Assembly: GCA_937934115.1 (NCBI GenBank)
Contig: CALHAH010000039.1
Span: 1 to 53,763, forward strand
Reading direction: 5' to 3'
Source: an uncultured Thermoanaerobaculum sp.
GTDB taxonomy: Bacteria > Acidobacteriota > Thermoanaerobaculia > Thermoanaerobaculales > Thermoanaerobaculaceae
Length of the DNA stretch: 53,763 bases
Shown here: piece by piece, positions 16,831 through 25,697 of the stretch
How the letters are laid out: every line of letters starts with the position of its first letter
Position numbering within the stretch: position 1 is the first letter of the stretch
Translations under genes and position numbers: made by a program
Notes under the pieces: generated by a model
What the model saw: the letters and a program-made list of their open reading frames with translations, nothing else
What the model was told of the DNA's origin: nothing
The model's database searches: none

Positions 16831-16993
16831 TGAAAGCTTTGGAGCTGTGCCAAGCAGGCTACCTTTGCCAAAACCACCTTGCCGCAGCTTTTAGATCGAG
16901 CCTACGCCTTGGCTTGCAGCGTGGAAAAGGCCCACGTCCCCCTTGGCGTTTGAGTTTTACGCCCACCGCAGCCGGCGGCGGGCAGCTTACCCG

Positions 16994-17434
16994 TTAGTCT
17001 GGCACCACGTAAAAGCGCACGCGAACCTTACGGGCGTGCCGCAAGCCATACTGCGCGGTGGGGAACACCGCGTGCACCAGCGCGTGAACCTTGCCATCAT
17101 CCAGCTCCAACACCCCGCGGAAACCGTCAATAACCGCGTTTTGGGCGTCCAGAAGCTCCAGAAGGTAATGGAGGTTGTAATCCTTACCGGTGGGGTTGGA
17201 AAACTCCACCTGAAAGAACAAAAGTTGATGGTAGCTGGGGTCAAAGTACCAATCCTTCTTTGGCACGGGGCCTGGGTACTTGTTCAAAAGCCAGCGGTGC
17301 AGAGTAATGGGCGCCTCGGAAGCCTCCAGCGTCACCCAAGAACCCAATTTCAACGGGACCTCCTTTCGTGTCTCCCCAGAGACAACGCCCCCATAGGTGA
17401 GAAAAAACGCAAGGCACAGAGCCAAAAAACGCAT
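16994..17434 (-). CDS. Small secreted protein of unknown function
   Basis: A 146-residue product. ATG 17434 is chosen because AAGGAGG lies just upstream and it gives a signal peptide (MRFLALCLAFFLTYGGVVSG). Longer frames have neither. The mature domain is beta-rich, with YHQLLFFQVEFSNPTGKDYN and a late ELDDGKVHALVHAVFP. The pattern suggests an immunoglobulin-like fold with a 'stabilised by partner' look, but I do not recognise a family. It is divergent from the M28 peptidase across 175 bp. Confidence 0.6.
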   Translation of the reverse strand: MRFLALCLAFFLTYGGVVSGETRKEVPLKLGSWVTLEASEAPITLHRWLLNKYPGPVPKKDWYFDPSYHQLLFFQVEFSNPTGKDYNLHYLLELLDAQNAVIDGFRGVLELDDGKVHALVHAVFPTAQYGLRHARKVRVRFYVVPD

Positions 17435-17609
17435 AGAAACCTCCTTTTTGCATAGCGTAGCAAATAATCGGCTTATAACAAGAGGCGGAGACGGGCGCAA
17501 GAACCACAAAGCGCACGCCAAAAAGGGAAAGCCGGGACCAAAAAGGCCGCGGCAGACCGCAGCCACCCCGCGCCTTGCCGGTGGTTTACACTTCCACAGT
17601 GGAGGGGTC

Positions 17610-19382
17610 ATGAAAAGGCATCTCCTGCTAGCGGTTGTTTTCGCAACAACGACGCTCCACGCAGCCGATGTCGCCCGCCTTCGCCAAGACGTGTACTTTT
17701 TGGCTTCCTCTGGCTTGGAGGGACGGCGGGCTGGAACGGTAGGGGCGCAGGTGGCGGCCGCCTACGTCGCGCAGCGCTTTGCGACTTTGGGGCTTTTGCC
17801 GGCGGGAGATAATGGGAGCTACTTCCAAGACTTTAGCTTTGTAGCCAACGTCACCCCTGGCACCCAGAGCGTCCTGCGCTTTTCTGGGGCCGTAACCTAC
17901 CAAGCGCCTCCCCAGGATTTCTCCCCGGTGCCGTTCTCAGCTGCAGGGGAAGCCGAGGGGGAGGTGGTGTTCGTGGGTTATGGGATTTCGGCCCCCGATG
18001 CTGGCTACGACGAGTACCAAGGGGTTGATGTGAAAGGGAAGGTGGTACTCCTTTTGCGGTTTTCACCAGCGGGTGACGACCCCTCCTCCCCCTTTGCGCC
18101 TTACCTGCCGCTACGGCGCAAAGTTTCCGACGCTGTGGCCAAGGGTGCCGCCGCGGTTCTCATTGCCACAGGTCCTGCGTCCCAGGAGTCTGGCGAGCCC
18201 GTGAAGGTGCCCTTTGACTACTCCTTTGCCGATGCCGGCGTGCCGGTCATGGCCATTGCCACGAGCCTTGCGGAAAAGTTATTTGCCGACCAGGGGTTTT
18301 CCCTGCGGGAACTGCAAGAGCGCATGGACACCCGGCGCGAGCCGGCGTCCCGGCCCTTAGCTGTTTTAGCCCACATTCGCGCCGACCTCCAACCGGAGCG
18401 GCGAAAAACGGCCAACGTTCTGGCCATTCTGCCCGGAAGCGACCCCCAGCTGGGTCATGAGCTTGTAGTGGTGGGCGCTCATTACGATCACTTGGGCTTT
18501 GGTGGCCCGGGCAGCAACTCCCTTGCTCCTGAGGTGCGCGCCGTGCACAACGGCGCGGACGACAACGCCTCAGGCGTGGCAGCGCTTTTGGAAATCGCCC
18601 GCCAATTGGCGGCAAAACCACCCAAGCGTTCAGTGCTGTTTGTGGCTTTTGGCGCCGAAGAAATGGGCCTTTTAGGCTCCTCGTACCTTATTCAAAACTT
18701 TCCGCTGCCCAAAGATTGGGTGGTAGCCATGGTGAACCTGGATATGGTGGGAAGACCCAAGAAAGGGCCAAGCCTAATCTTAGGTGGCTACGGTACCGCC
18801 CAGGAGTGGGCCGAGCTCATCCCCAGGCTCAACCGCAAGCACCGCCTTAAACTTACCACGTCCGCCGGCGGTTACGGTGCCTCTGACCATTCTAGCTTCT
18901 ACAGTGCTGGCATTCCGGTGCTCTTCTTTTTCACAGGAGCCCACGAGGACTACCACAAGCCCAGCGACGATGCGGAAAAGCTCAACTACCCAGGCTTTGC
19001 CAAAGTGGTCCAGTTCGCCACCGATACCGTCCGGGCAGTGGCCAACCTCCCCCAACGCCCCACCTACCAAAAGGTCGCCCAGGAAGAAGGCCCCCGCCGG
19101 AGTTTTAAGGTACGCACCGGGTTAATTCCCGAATACGGCTTCGAAGGGCGAGGGGTGAAGGTGTCCGGCGTGCGGGGGGGATCGGCAGCGGAAGCCGCGG
19201 GGCTCATGGCCGGTGATGTGGTCCTCAAGGTGGGGGAGCGGGTGGTGCACAACATTTACGACTACATGTACGCCTTAGGCGATCACCAACCCGGAGAAAC
19301 CGTGCCGTTCACCGTTCAGCGCGGCGAGCAAATTCTCCTTTTGCAGGTTACCTTCGAGGCTGGGGGGGGAGGCAAGAGCTGA
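17610..19382 (+). CDS. Secreted M28 aminopeptidase with PA and PDZ domains
   Basis: A 590-residue zinc peptidase starting at ATG 17610, behind GGAGGGG. It has a signal peptide (MKRHLLLAVVFATTTLHAAD), a protease-associated (PA) domain at about 110-260, and the M28 catalytic domain at about 270-490. Two-zinc ligands are visible: His and Asp in GAHYDHLGF and NGADDNASG, the catalytic Glu pair in FGAEEMGLLGSS, NLDMVGR, and HEDYHKPSD. A C-terminal PDZ domain (about 505-590; GGSAAEAAGLMAGDVVLKVG) should bind substrates or partners. It removes N-terminal residues from peptides outside the cytoplasm. Its stop overlaps the aroC start (TGATG). Confidence 0.92.
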   Translation: MKRHLLLAVVFATTTLHAADVARLRQDVYFLASSGLEGRRAGTVGAQVAAAYVAQRFATLGLLPAGDNGSYFQDFSFVANVTPGTQSVLRFSGAVTYQAPPQDFSPVPFSAAGEAEGEVVFVGYGISAPDAGYDEYQGVDVKGKVVLLLRFSPAGDDPSSPFAPYLPLRRKVSDAVAKGAAAVLIATGPASQESGEPVKVPFDYSFADAGVPVMAIATSLAEKLFADQGFSLRELQERMDTRREPASRPLAVLAHIRADLQPERRKTANVLAILPGSDPQLGHELVVVGAHYDHLGFGGPGSNSLAPEVRAVHNGADDNASGVAALLEIARQLAAKPPKRSVLFVAFGAEEMGLLGSSYLIQNFPLPKDWVVAMVNLDMVGRPKKGPSLILGGYGTAQEWAELIPRLNRKHRLKLTTSAGGYGASDHSSFYSAGIPVLFFFTGAHEDYHKPSDDAEKLNYPGFAKVVQFATDTVRAVANLPQRPTYQKVAQEEGPRRSFKVRTGLIPEYGFEGRGVKVSGVRGGSAAEAAGLMAGDVVLKVGERVVHNIYDYMYALGDHQPGETVPFTVQRGEQILLLQVTFEAGGGGKS

Positions 19383-20578
19383 TGCTTTCCCTACTCACCG
19401 CCGGAGAGTCCCACGGTCCCGAGCTTTGCGCGGTGCTTTCCGGCTTGCCCGCCGGTTTGCGCCTTTCCCAGGAAGCCATCAACCAAGAACTGGCGCGCCG
19501 CCAACACGGCTTTGGACGAGGCGGGCGGCAGAAGATTGAAAAGGACCGGGTAGAAGTGCGGGCGGGGCTGCGGAACGGTGAAACCCTGGGTTCGCCACTG
19601 GTGCTGGCCATCCCCAACCGTGACTTTGAAAATTGGGCAAAGGTGATGGACCCCTGGGCCGTGGATGCAGCGTCCGCAGCCCGACGACGTCTCACCGCGC
19701 CACGCCCCGGGCACGCCGACCTGGCCGGTGCTTGGAAGTTCCACCAACGGAAAGACCTGCGCAACATCCTCGAGCGGGCTTCGGCGCGGGAAACCGCAGC
19801 ACGGGTGGCTGCCGGGGCGGTGTGCAAGCAGTTTTTGGGGGTTTTTGGGGTGGAGATCCGTTCCGGGGTTTTGGCCTTGGGGGAAAAGATTCTGCACCAT
19901 GGGCCCCCTTCTTTTGAGCTTTTGTCGCGCGTGCAGGACAACTCCCCCTTGCGCACGCCTTTTCCCGAAAAAGAGCCAGAACTGGTGGCCTACGTGGAAG
20001 CCGTAAAGCACCAGGGTGACACTTTGGGGGGCATCCTGGGGGTGGTGGCCCACGGCGTGCCCCCAGGCTTGGGCTCCTACACGCAGTGGGATGAGCGCTT
20101 GGATGGACAACTGGCACAAGCCGTCATGGCGGTTCAAGCGGTGAAGGCTGTGGCCCTTGGGGCGGGCTTGGAAGTGGCCTTGGGTCCTGGTTCGCAAGCC
20201 CACGACCCCATTGTGCCCGGCGCGCCAGGGTTGCGCCGTAGTTCCAACCACGCCGGCGGCTTGGAAGGCGGGGTCACCAACGGCGAGGACATTGTGCTGC
20301 GCGCCTACATGAAACCCATTGCTACCCTGCGAAAGCCCTTACCTTCCGTGGACCTGGCTACGCTTACCCCGCAACCTGCAGCCTACGAACGTGCGGATGT
20401 GACGGCCGTCCCGGCCTTGGGGGTAATTTTGGAAAACGTGGTGGCTTTCGTGCTGGCGCGGGCTTTTCTTGCCAAGTTTTCCGGCGATCACATGGACGAT
20501 GTGAGGGACGCTTTTCTCGCTTACCGCAGGCGTCTTGCCGGCTGGGGCCCGGAAGCTTTTTTGAGGTTCAGCTGTTAG
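19382..20578 (+). CDS. aroC: Chorismate synthase
   Basis: 398 residues, a usual length. It converts 5-enolpyruvylshikimate-3-phosphate to chorismate using reduced FMN. Family signatures are present: GESHGPELCAVLSGLPAG at the N-terminus, RGGRQKIEKDRVEVRAGLRNGETLGSP near residues 45-75, the RKDLRNILERASARETAAR helix, and the MKPIATL stretch. It overlaps the M28 peptidase gene by one base and ispH follows after 10 bp, so the three are probably one transcript. Chorismate also feeds the nearby pabB/pabC genes. Confidence 0.95.
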   Translation: MLSLLTAGESHGPELCAVLSGLPAGLRLSQEAINQELARRQHGFGRGGRQKIEKDRVEVRAGLRNGETLGSPLVLAIPNRDFENWAKVMDPWAVDAASAARRRLTAPRPGHADLAGAWKFHQRKDLRNILERASARETAARVAAGAVCKQFLGVFGVEIRSGVLALGEKILHHGPPSFELLSRVQDNSPLRTPFPEKEPELVAYVEAVKHQGDTLGGILGVVAHGVPPGLGSYTQWDERLDGQLAQAVMAVQAVKAVALGAGLEVALGPGSQAHDPIVPGAPGLRRSSNHAGGLEGGVTNGEDIVLRAYMKPIATLRKPLPSVDLATLTPQPAAYERADVTAVPALGVILENVVAFVLARAFLAKFSGDHMDDVRDAFLAYRRRLAGWGPEAFLRFSC

Positions 20579-20588
20579 CTGAGGCGGT

Positions 20589-21458
20589 ATGGGTGTGAAG
20601 ATTAAGCGCGCGGAAAAGTACGGCTTTTGCTCCGGGGTAAGGGTGGCCGACATCAAAGTGCGGCGCTTTGCCCAAAGCGGGGGGCGAGCCGCCATCCTGG
20701 GGCAGGTGGTGCACAACGAACGGGTAGTGGCAGATCTGGAGAAGCTGGGCGTTCGCACCGTGCAACGCATGGAAGATGCCAAAGAACCGGTCATCGTCTT
20801 TTCTGCCCATGGGGTACCGCCCTCCTACCACCAAAGGGCTCGGGAACTGGGTCTTGAAATCTTGGACACCACCTGCAAGTTCGTCTACGACATCCACAAG
20901 GAAGCCACGCGCGCCTTGGAAGCCGGCATGCACTTGGTGTTCATTGGCGAACGTCACCATCGGGAGGTCATTGGCTATACCCACGATCTGGACCCCGCTT
21001 GCTACCACGTGATTCAAAGCCTGGAGGAGGCTCGCGCCGTGGACTGGGGCCAGTTTCCAGCTATCAAGATCCTCTACCAAACCACGCTCAACGCAGAAGA
21101 CTTCGAAGAAGTCGCCCGCTTCATCGAAAGCCAAAACCCCCACACCCACCGCGCCGATACCATTTGCTACGCCACCAAAGAAAACCAAGACGCCGCCCGC
21201 AAGTTAGCCCAGGACCCAGAGGTGGACGTGGTCTTGGTCATTGGCGGCAGGAACTCTGCCAACACCAGGCATTTGTTTGAAATCTGTCAGCGCTTCAAGC
21301 CCACCTACCTCATTCAAGGCGCGGAAAACCTGCGTCCCGAGTGGTTTGCCCACGTTCACTGCGTGGGCATTACCGCTGGCGCTTCCACCCCCGATTACGT
21401 GGTGGCCGAAGTGGAGGAGGCCCTTCGCCAGCTCACGGAAACCGCAACCCTGGTCTAG
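20589..21458 (+). CDS. ispH: 4-hydroxy-3-methylbut-2-enyl diphosphate reductase
   Basis: 289 residues. The last enzyme of the MEP isoprenoid pathway, making IPP and DMAPP with a [4Fe-4S] cluster. The three cluster cysteines are visible in YGFCSGV (Cys14), LDTTCKFV, and DTICYATKENQ, along with the catalytic Glu region and GGRNSANTRHL. The GFCSGVRVA segment lacks the usual RA pair after GV but is otherwise normal. It follows aroC closely and ends convergent with sfsA, with a few bases of overlap. Confidence 0.95.
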   Translation: MGVKIKRAEKYGFCSGVRVADIKVRRFAQSGGRAAILGQVVHNERVVADLEKLGVRTVQRMEDAKEPVIVFSAHGVPPSYHQRARELGLEILDTTCKFVYDIHKEATRALEAGMHLVFIGERHHREVIGYTHDLDPACYHVIQSLEEARAVDWGQFPAIKILYQTTLNAEDFEEVARFIESQNPHTHRADTICYATKENQDAARKLAQDPEVDVVLVIGGRNSANTRHLFEICQRFKPTYLIQGAENLRPEWFAHVHCVGITAGASTPDYVVAEVEEALRQLTETATLV

Positions 21459-22162
21459 TCTCTAGGTTTCACCGCCACCGGCAACGGCCGCAGGGGCACC
21501 AGCCGGCTGGGGCTCGCTTCCACCTCCACCGCGTTGAAAACCACGCCTGCCTGTGCTGCCTCCCACGCCCTTTTGGCGTATTCTGGATCAATTTCCCCCG
21601 CGGCGCGCACCTTCTGGCTATCCGTGCGCTGCACCACGTACACCACAGCGGCGCGCTCCCCACCAGCCGTACGTGTTGCTAAAAGCCGCAAGTGTTTGGC
21701 GCCGCGAGCCGTTACCGCATCGGGGAACAAGGCTTCGCCGTCTACCACCAGCGTAACGTTCTTGACCTCTACCCAAAAAACCCCCTCACGGTCTACGAGC
21801 TGCAGGTCCAAGCGACTGCCAGGGGCGGGAACCACCTCCCGGCGCACGCTGAAAGGCCGCTGCAAACCTGGAAGGTCGAGAATGCCGGCGGCTAAGGCTT
21901 CCTCCGCCAATCGCGTGGCACGCCAGGTGTTGACCCCCACTACGGCACTTCCCACCGCCACCAGCTCCAGGCGGAAAGAAAGCCTCCCGGAAACCGTGGG
22001 CAAAAGCCAGCACTGGCGACCGGGCGAGAAGACGCCGGTAAGACGCCCGGAGTTGGGAACGTGCGCCACCACCGTCCCTGCTTTCTCCAGCTCCACCTGA
22101 GCCAAAAACCGCTGGTACCGCCGCACCAGGGTCCCCTCTACCAAAGGCCTTTCAAACCACAC
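21455..22162 (-). CDS. sfsA: SfsA family DNA/RNA nuclease-like protein
   Basis: From GTG 22162 the product is 235 residues, matching E. coli SfsA (234). The longer frame to 22294 would cover the rpmE promoter, so I prefer the shorter one, although its ribosome binding site is weak. Signatures are visible: [17 protein letters not shown] at the N-terminus, [18 protein letters not shown], and [13 protein letters not shown]. The central Asp/Glu/Lys set resembles a PD-(D/E)XK nuclease core. SfsA was first described as stimulating sugar fermentation genes; its true role is unsettled. Confidence 0.88.
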   Translation of the reverse strand: MWFERPLVEGTLVRRYQRFLAQVELEKAGTVVAHVPNSGRLTGVFSPGRQCWLLPTVSGRLSFRLELVAVGSAVVGVNTWRATRLAEEALAAGILDLPGLQRPFSVRREVVPAPGSRLDLQLVDREGVFWVEVKNVTLVVDGEALFPDAVTARGAKHLRLLATRTAGGERAAVVYVVQRTDSQKVRAAGEIDPEYAKRAWEAAQAGVVFNAVEVEASPSRLVPLRPLPVAVKPRD

Positions 22163-22228
22163 AGGCCAGTGTACCCCGGTGCCACGGCAAACCAGCGTTG
22201 CGGAGAGGAAAGAAAGACCTGCCGCCAT

Positions 22229-22257
22229 TTGCATCTTGGAAGCAAGGCTGGTAAACT
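22229..22257 (+). promoter_or_regulatory. Predicted promoter of rpmE
   Basis: TTGCAT (22229-22234), 17 bp, TAAACT (22252-22257) with an extended TGG before it, matching the rpsO promoter layout. The start codon is 36 bp downstream. Confidence 0.5.
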
Positions 22258-22292
22258 TTTTCCCCCACCGAGAGGTGGGACAGGAGGTTTTC

Positions 22293-22496
22293 ATGAAAGA
22301 GGGGATTCACCCACCGTACTACGAGGTGGAAGTGCACTGCGCGTGCGGCAACACCTGGAAAACCCGCTCCACAAAGAAAGAACTGCGGCTTGAGATTTGC
22401 TCGGCCTGCCACCCGTTGTTTACGGGTAAGCAAAAGTTCGTGGACTCCGCCGGCATGGTGGAGCGCTTCCAGCGCCGTTACGGCAAGAAGCAGTAA
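22293..22496 (+). CDS. rpmE: 50S ribosomal protein L31, zinc-binding type
   Basis: 67 residues from ATG 22293, behind CAGGAGG. The N-terminal [19 protein letters not shown] and later [15 protein letters not shown] contain the CxC and CxxC pairs of the zinc-binding (C+) form of L31. That form acts as a zinc reserve in bacteria that also own a C- paralogue. The next gene is prfA, as in many genomes. A terminator-like hairpin separates the two. Confidence 0.95.
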   Translation: MKEGIHPPYYEVEVHCACGNTWKTRSTKKELRLEICSACHPLFTGKQKFVDSAGMVERFQRRYGKKQ

Positions 22497-22510
22497 CGGA
22501 ACCGAAAGGG

Positions 22511-22555
22511 CGAGCGTCAGGGCCGCAGGACGACCCTGGCGCTCGTCGTGTTTTT
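22511..22555 (+). terminator. Terminator-like hairpin between rpmE and prfA
   Basis: CGAGCGTCAGGG (22511-22522) pairs with CCCTGGCGCTCG (22534-22545), one G-T mismatch, loop of 11, then TCGTG and five T (22551-22555). It ends only 4 bp before the prfA ATG, where a ribosome binding site would be expected. It is therefore likely leaky or regulatory rather than a full stop. Confidence 0.6.
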
Positions 22556-22559
22556 GGCT

Positions 22560-23648
22560 ATGGACAACCTTCTCCCTAAGTTGGCGGAAATAGAAAGGAC
22601 CTTTGCGGCCCTCCAGGAAGAGCAAGCGTCCCCTGAGGTTTTGTCGAACCCGGAGCGGCTGGCTGAGTTGTCGCGAAAGGTGGCGGAACTGGCCCCCGTG
22701 GTGGAGGCCATTCGCGCGTACCGCAGCTTGCGAGAAAGGCAGGCGCAAGCCAAAGCCATGCTGGCCGAAGAAAAGGACCCAGAGCTTTTGGCACTGGCCG
22801 AAGAGGAACTGGCCCACGTGAGCGAAGAGCTGGAGCGGGCAGAGGCCGAGCTCAAGCTCATGCTCCTCCCCGCTGATCCCCACGACAGCCGCAACGTGAT
22901 CTTGGAGGTGCGCGCCGGCACCGGTGGGCAAGAAGCGGCGCTTTTTGCCGGTGAGCTTTTACGAATGTACTTGCGTTACGCGGAAAAAAAAGGGTGGAAG
23001 GCCACGATCTCTGAGATTTCCGAGGCCGATCTGGGCGGAGTCAAAGAAGCGGTAGTGCTCATTGAGGGGCGCGGCGCGTACTCGCGGTTGAAGTACGAAT
23101 CTGGGGTGCATCGGGTGCAACGGGTACCAGTTACCGAGGCCTCCGGCCGCATCCACACCTCGGCAGCCACGGTGGCCGTGCTGCCAGAAGCTGAAGACGT
23201 GGAAATCCAAATTGACCCCAAGGAGCTGCGCATTGACACCTTTTGCTCTTCCGGCCATGGCGGCCAGTCGGTAAACACCACCTATTCTGCGGTGCGCATC
23301 ACCCACCTGCCCACAGGCATTGCCGTCTCTTGTCAAGACGAGCGCTCGCAAATCCAAAACCGTGCTAAGGCCATGCGCATTTTGAAGGCACGCCTTTTGG
23401 AAATCAAACAACGGGAACAGCAGGAGGCGATGGCGGCGCAACGGCGCTCGCAGGTGGGAAGCGGTGACCGCTCCGAGAAAATCCGCACCTACAACTTCCC
23501 CCAATCACGGGTCACCGACCACCGCATTGGCCTTACCGTTTACCGTTTGCAAGAGGTACTGGACGGGGAGCTGGACCTCATCATCGAACCGCTCATTGCC
23601 CACTTTCAAGCGGAACGTTTGCAAGAAGAACTCGCCGCCTCGGCATGA
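22560..23648 (+). CDS. prfA: Peptide chain release factor 1
   Basis: About 362 residues. It recognises UAA and UAG and triggers peptidyl-tRNA hydrolysis. The RF1-type anticodon tripeptide is PVT, in [19 protein letters not shown], and the catalytic GGQ is in [18 protein letters not shown]. The usual residue after GGQ is His and here it is Ser, a variant seen in other lineages. ATG 22560 fits the usual N-terminus; GTG 22548 is the only longer start. No ribosome binding site is obvious, as the start sits against a hairpin and T-run. It overlaps the next gene by ATGA. Confidence 0.93.
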   Translation: MDNLLPKLAEIERTFAALQEEQASPEVLSNPERLAELSRKVAELAPVVEAIRAYRSLRERQAQAKAMLAEEKDPELLALAEEELAHVSEELERAEAELKLMLLPADPHDSRNVILEVRAGTGGQEAALFAGELLRMYLRYAEKKGWKATISEISEADLGGVKEAVVLIEGRGAYSRLKYESGVHRVQRVPVTEASGRIHTSAATVAVLPEAEDVEIQIDPKELRIDTFCSSGHGGQSVNTTYSAVRITHLPTGIAVSCQDERSQIQNRAKAMRILKARLLEIKQREQQEAMAAQRRSQVGSGDRSEKIRTYNFPQSRVTDHRIGLTVYRLQEVLDGELDLIIEPLIAHFQAERLQEELAASA

Positions 23649-24067
23649 AGTCCCTCAAAAACCTCCGCATCCTCCACGAAGGCAAGTTCGTTTTGGGAGC
23701 AGCCGCTGGGGGTTGCGTGGTGGGAGCTTTGGCCTCCCTCCTGGTGCCACCGCTGCCTTGGGTGACACCTCCCCTTTCGCCCCCAGTGCAAATTACCGTG
23801 CGCATCGCTCACGGCGTGGGACTGGGGTGGTGGGCAGGCTTGTTTTGGGGCGTATTCACCGTGCTTTTGGCCCGCACCCAACCCCGTCGCCCAGAGGTTG
23901 CCACCTTGCCCACCTTGGGGTTATGGGCAGCGGGTGCAAGCTTGCTGGTGCTGGGCGTTGCCGTGTTTTCCGGTTTTTCTGCCAAAGCCAGCGTGCTTTA
24001 TGGCGTGCTGGCAGGGCTTTTGGCCACCCGCTTCGGTCTTGCTTGGGTGGGGCGTGACCGTAGCTGA
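23645..24067 (+). CDS. Small membrane protein between prfA and prmC
   Basis: 140 residues with about four hydrophobic segments, around 15-38, 52-76, 88-108 and 112-132. It includes [17 protein letters not shown] and an [16 protein letters not shown] stretch. No known family is recognised. It starts within the prfA stop (ATGA) and overlaps the start of prmC by 14 bp, so it is translated together with both. The position suggests a housekeeping membrane protein, perhaps specific to this phylum. Confidence 0.6.
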   Translation: MKSLKNLRILHEGKFVLGAAAGGCVVGALASLLVPPLPWVTPPLSPPVQITVRIAHGVGLGWWAGLFWGVFTVLLARTQPRRPEVATLPTLGLWAAGASLLVLGVAVFSGFSAKASVLYGVLAGLLATRFGLAWVGRDRS

Positions 24068-24890
24068 GCTTTTGGCCCAGGCGCGCCAGCGCCTAAAACC
24101 GCGAGAGGGGATGCTTTTCCCCCAACGGGAGGCCAGGGCATTCTTGGCTTGGCTCCTGGCCAAGGACGAGGCCTTTGTCCTGGCCCACCCCGAACACCAC
24201 GTCCCAGAAGACCTCGTGAGGCGCTTTTGGGATGCGGTGGCGCGGCGCCAAAAGGGGGAACCCTTCCATTACATTGCTGGCTTCTGCCCCTTTTTTGGCC
24301 GGACTTTTGCGGTGGCGCCCGGGGTCCTCATCCCGCGTCCGGAAACCGAGCTTCTGGTAAGCACATGCTTAGCTTTGCCGTTGCCGCCTCGCCCCCGCAT
24401 CCTCGATGTGGGTACCGGTTCTGGTGTTTTAGCCATCACCCTGAAACGGGAGCTGCCCACTGCCCAGGTGGTGGCCAGCGACGTTGCCCCCCGCGCGCTG
24501 GCGCTTGCCCGCCGCAACGCCGGCGGACACCGAGCGGCGATTGGCTTCGCTTTGGCGCACCTGGCAAATTGCTGGCGGGGGCCTTTTGACCTGGTGGTCG
24601 CCAATCTGCCTTACCTGCCCGAAACCTGGCGCCCCCAGGTGCCCCCGGAACTCGCCTTCGAGGACCCCGGAGCCCTCTTTGCCGGCACGGACGGACTGGC
24701 GTTGGTGCGGCCTTTGGTTGCAGATTTGCCTCGGCTTTTGGCCGCCGGCGGCTTTGCAGCCCTGGAGTTAGGAGAGGGGCAAGCCTCGCAGGTGGTTTGC
24801 CAACTGCCCCCGGGACTGGAGCCGTACCGCGTTGCCTCCGACCTTCACGGCGTAGAACGGGTGTTGGTGCTGCGGTTTAAAGGACGATGA
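24054..24890 (+). CDS. prmC: Release factor glutamine N5-methyltransferase
   Basis: 278 residues from GTG 24054, where [15 protein letters not shown] resembles the usual HemK/PrmC N-terminus. It methylates the GGQ glutamine of RF1/RF2. The SAM-binding motif DVGTGSGVLAI and the family's LIPRPETE are present. The substrate-glutamine motif, usually NPPY, is NLPY here (VVANLPYLPE), a known natural variant. The RF1 substrate is encoded two genes upstream, the classic prfA-prmC pairing. It ends 6 bp from the convergent pabC stop. Confidence 0.93.
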   Translation: MTVAELLAQARQRLKPREGMLFPQREARAFLAWLLAKDEAFVLAHPEHHVPEDLVRRFWDAVARRQKGEPFHYIAGFCPFFGRTFAVAPGVLIPRPETELLVSTCLALPLPPRPRILDVGTGSGVLAITLKRELPTAQVVASDVAPRALALARRNAGGHRAAIGFALAHLANCWRGPFDLVVANLPYLPETWRPQVPPELAFEDPGALFAGTDGLALVRPLVADLPRLLAAGGFAALELGEGQASQVVCQLPPGLEPYRVASDLHGVERVLVLRFKGR

Positions 24891-24896
24891 CGGGCG

Positions 24897-25697
24897 CTAG
24901 CCATACCCAGGCGCCGGGATACCTCCCCCGTGCAAAACCTCCAGCAGCTCGGAAGGCAAAGGCAAAGGCCTGTGGTCAATGGCCCGCACCGGCACAACCC
25001 CCGAAAGCGAAGAGGTGCAAAAAGCCCCATCCCCAGCCCAAAGCCTCGTCAGCGGCCAGGGAGCCTCCCCCACGTCCCACCCCAACTCCCGCAAAGAGGA
25101 AAGACACCAAGCGCGAACAACCCCAGGAAGGGCCAAGGGCGGGGCTGGAGGTGTGAGCACCTCCTTGCCAAAAACGGCAAAGATGTTGGCCGTAGCCGTT
25201 TCCCGCACCTGCCCTTGGTGGTCGTAAAACAAAACCCCATCAAACCCAGCCGCCAGCGCCCGGCGGTGCAAAAGCTGAGCGGGCCCAGCGCTGGTGGTCT
25301 TATGCCCGGTTACGGGGTTTGCCGGTAAAAAGGCCGTGGTCAGCCAAGCACCTTTTTCCCGTAGCGTTCGCGGCACCCGGTAGCGTGCGGCCCAAACCAC
25401 AGCTGCCCTTCGCGGGTAAAACCACACCACCCGCAAAGCTGCCGGGCCTTGGGCCAAGCCACAGGCCAAGAGAAGCCGCCGCAGTGCCCTCTCATCCGGC
25501 AGGGTGGGACGCCAGCCAAACAGCTCACGGGCGGAACCAAGAAAACGGGCTGCGTGGCCGTCCCACAGAAGCGGCTTGCCATCTTGGCAACCCACGGTCT
25601 CGTAAAGGCCAAGCCCCTGGTACACCTCCTGCGGGCGAAAGTGGGCCAGGGCAACGTTTGCCGGCCACAGACGGCTGCCTACCAAAACGAAGCTCAC
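24897..25697 (-). CDS. pabC: Aminodeoxychorismate lyase (PLP fold type IV)
   Basis: 266 residues of the branched-chain aminotransferase/lyase family. GHKTTS carries the PLP lysine, and ETATANIFAV is the fold-type IV signature that holds the cofactor's phosphate and ring. N-terminal GLGLYETVG is also typical. PabC splits 4-amino-4-deoxychorismate to p-aminobenzoate and pyruvate for folate. The assignment over a D-amino-acid or branched-chain aminotransferase rests on pabB directly upstream, with ATGA overlap. No pabA glutaminase is nearby; it may be shared with trpG elsewhere. Confidence 0.85.
   Translation of the reverse strand: MSFVLVGSRLWPANVALAHFRPQEVYQGLGLYETVGCQDGKPLLWDGHAARFLGSARELFGWRPTLPDERALRRLLLACGLAQGPAALRVVWFYPRRAAVVWAARYRVPRTLREKGAWLTTAFLPANPVTGHKTTSAGPAQLLHRRALAAGFDGVLFYDHQGQVRETATANIFAVFGKEVLTPPAPPLALPGVVRAWCLSSLRELGWDVGEAPWPLTRLWAGDGAFCTSSLSGVVPVRAIDHRPLPLPSELLEVLHGGGIPAPGYG

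Noticed and set aside
17397-17609. N-terminal extension of the M28 peptidase
   Set aside because: It overlaps the promoter and 5' end of the divergent gene, is Lys/Arg-rich, and places the signal peptide internally.
22163-22294. Longer SfsA frame starting at 22294
   Set aside because: It would cover the rpmE promoter and exceed the usual family length; GTG 22162 gives 235 residues and starts at the conserved segment.
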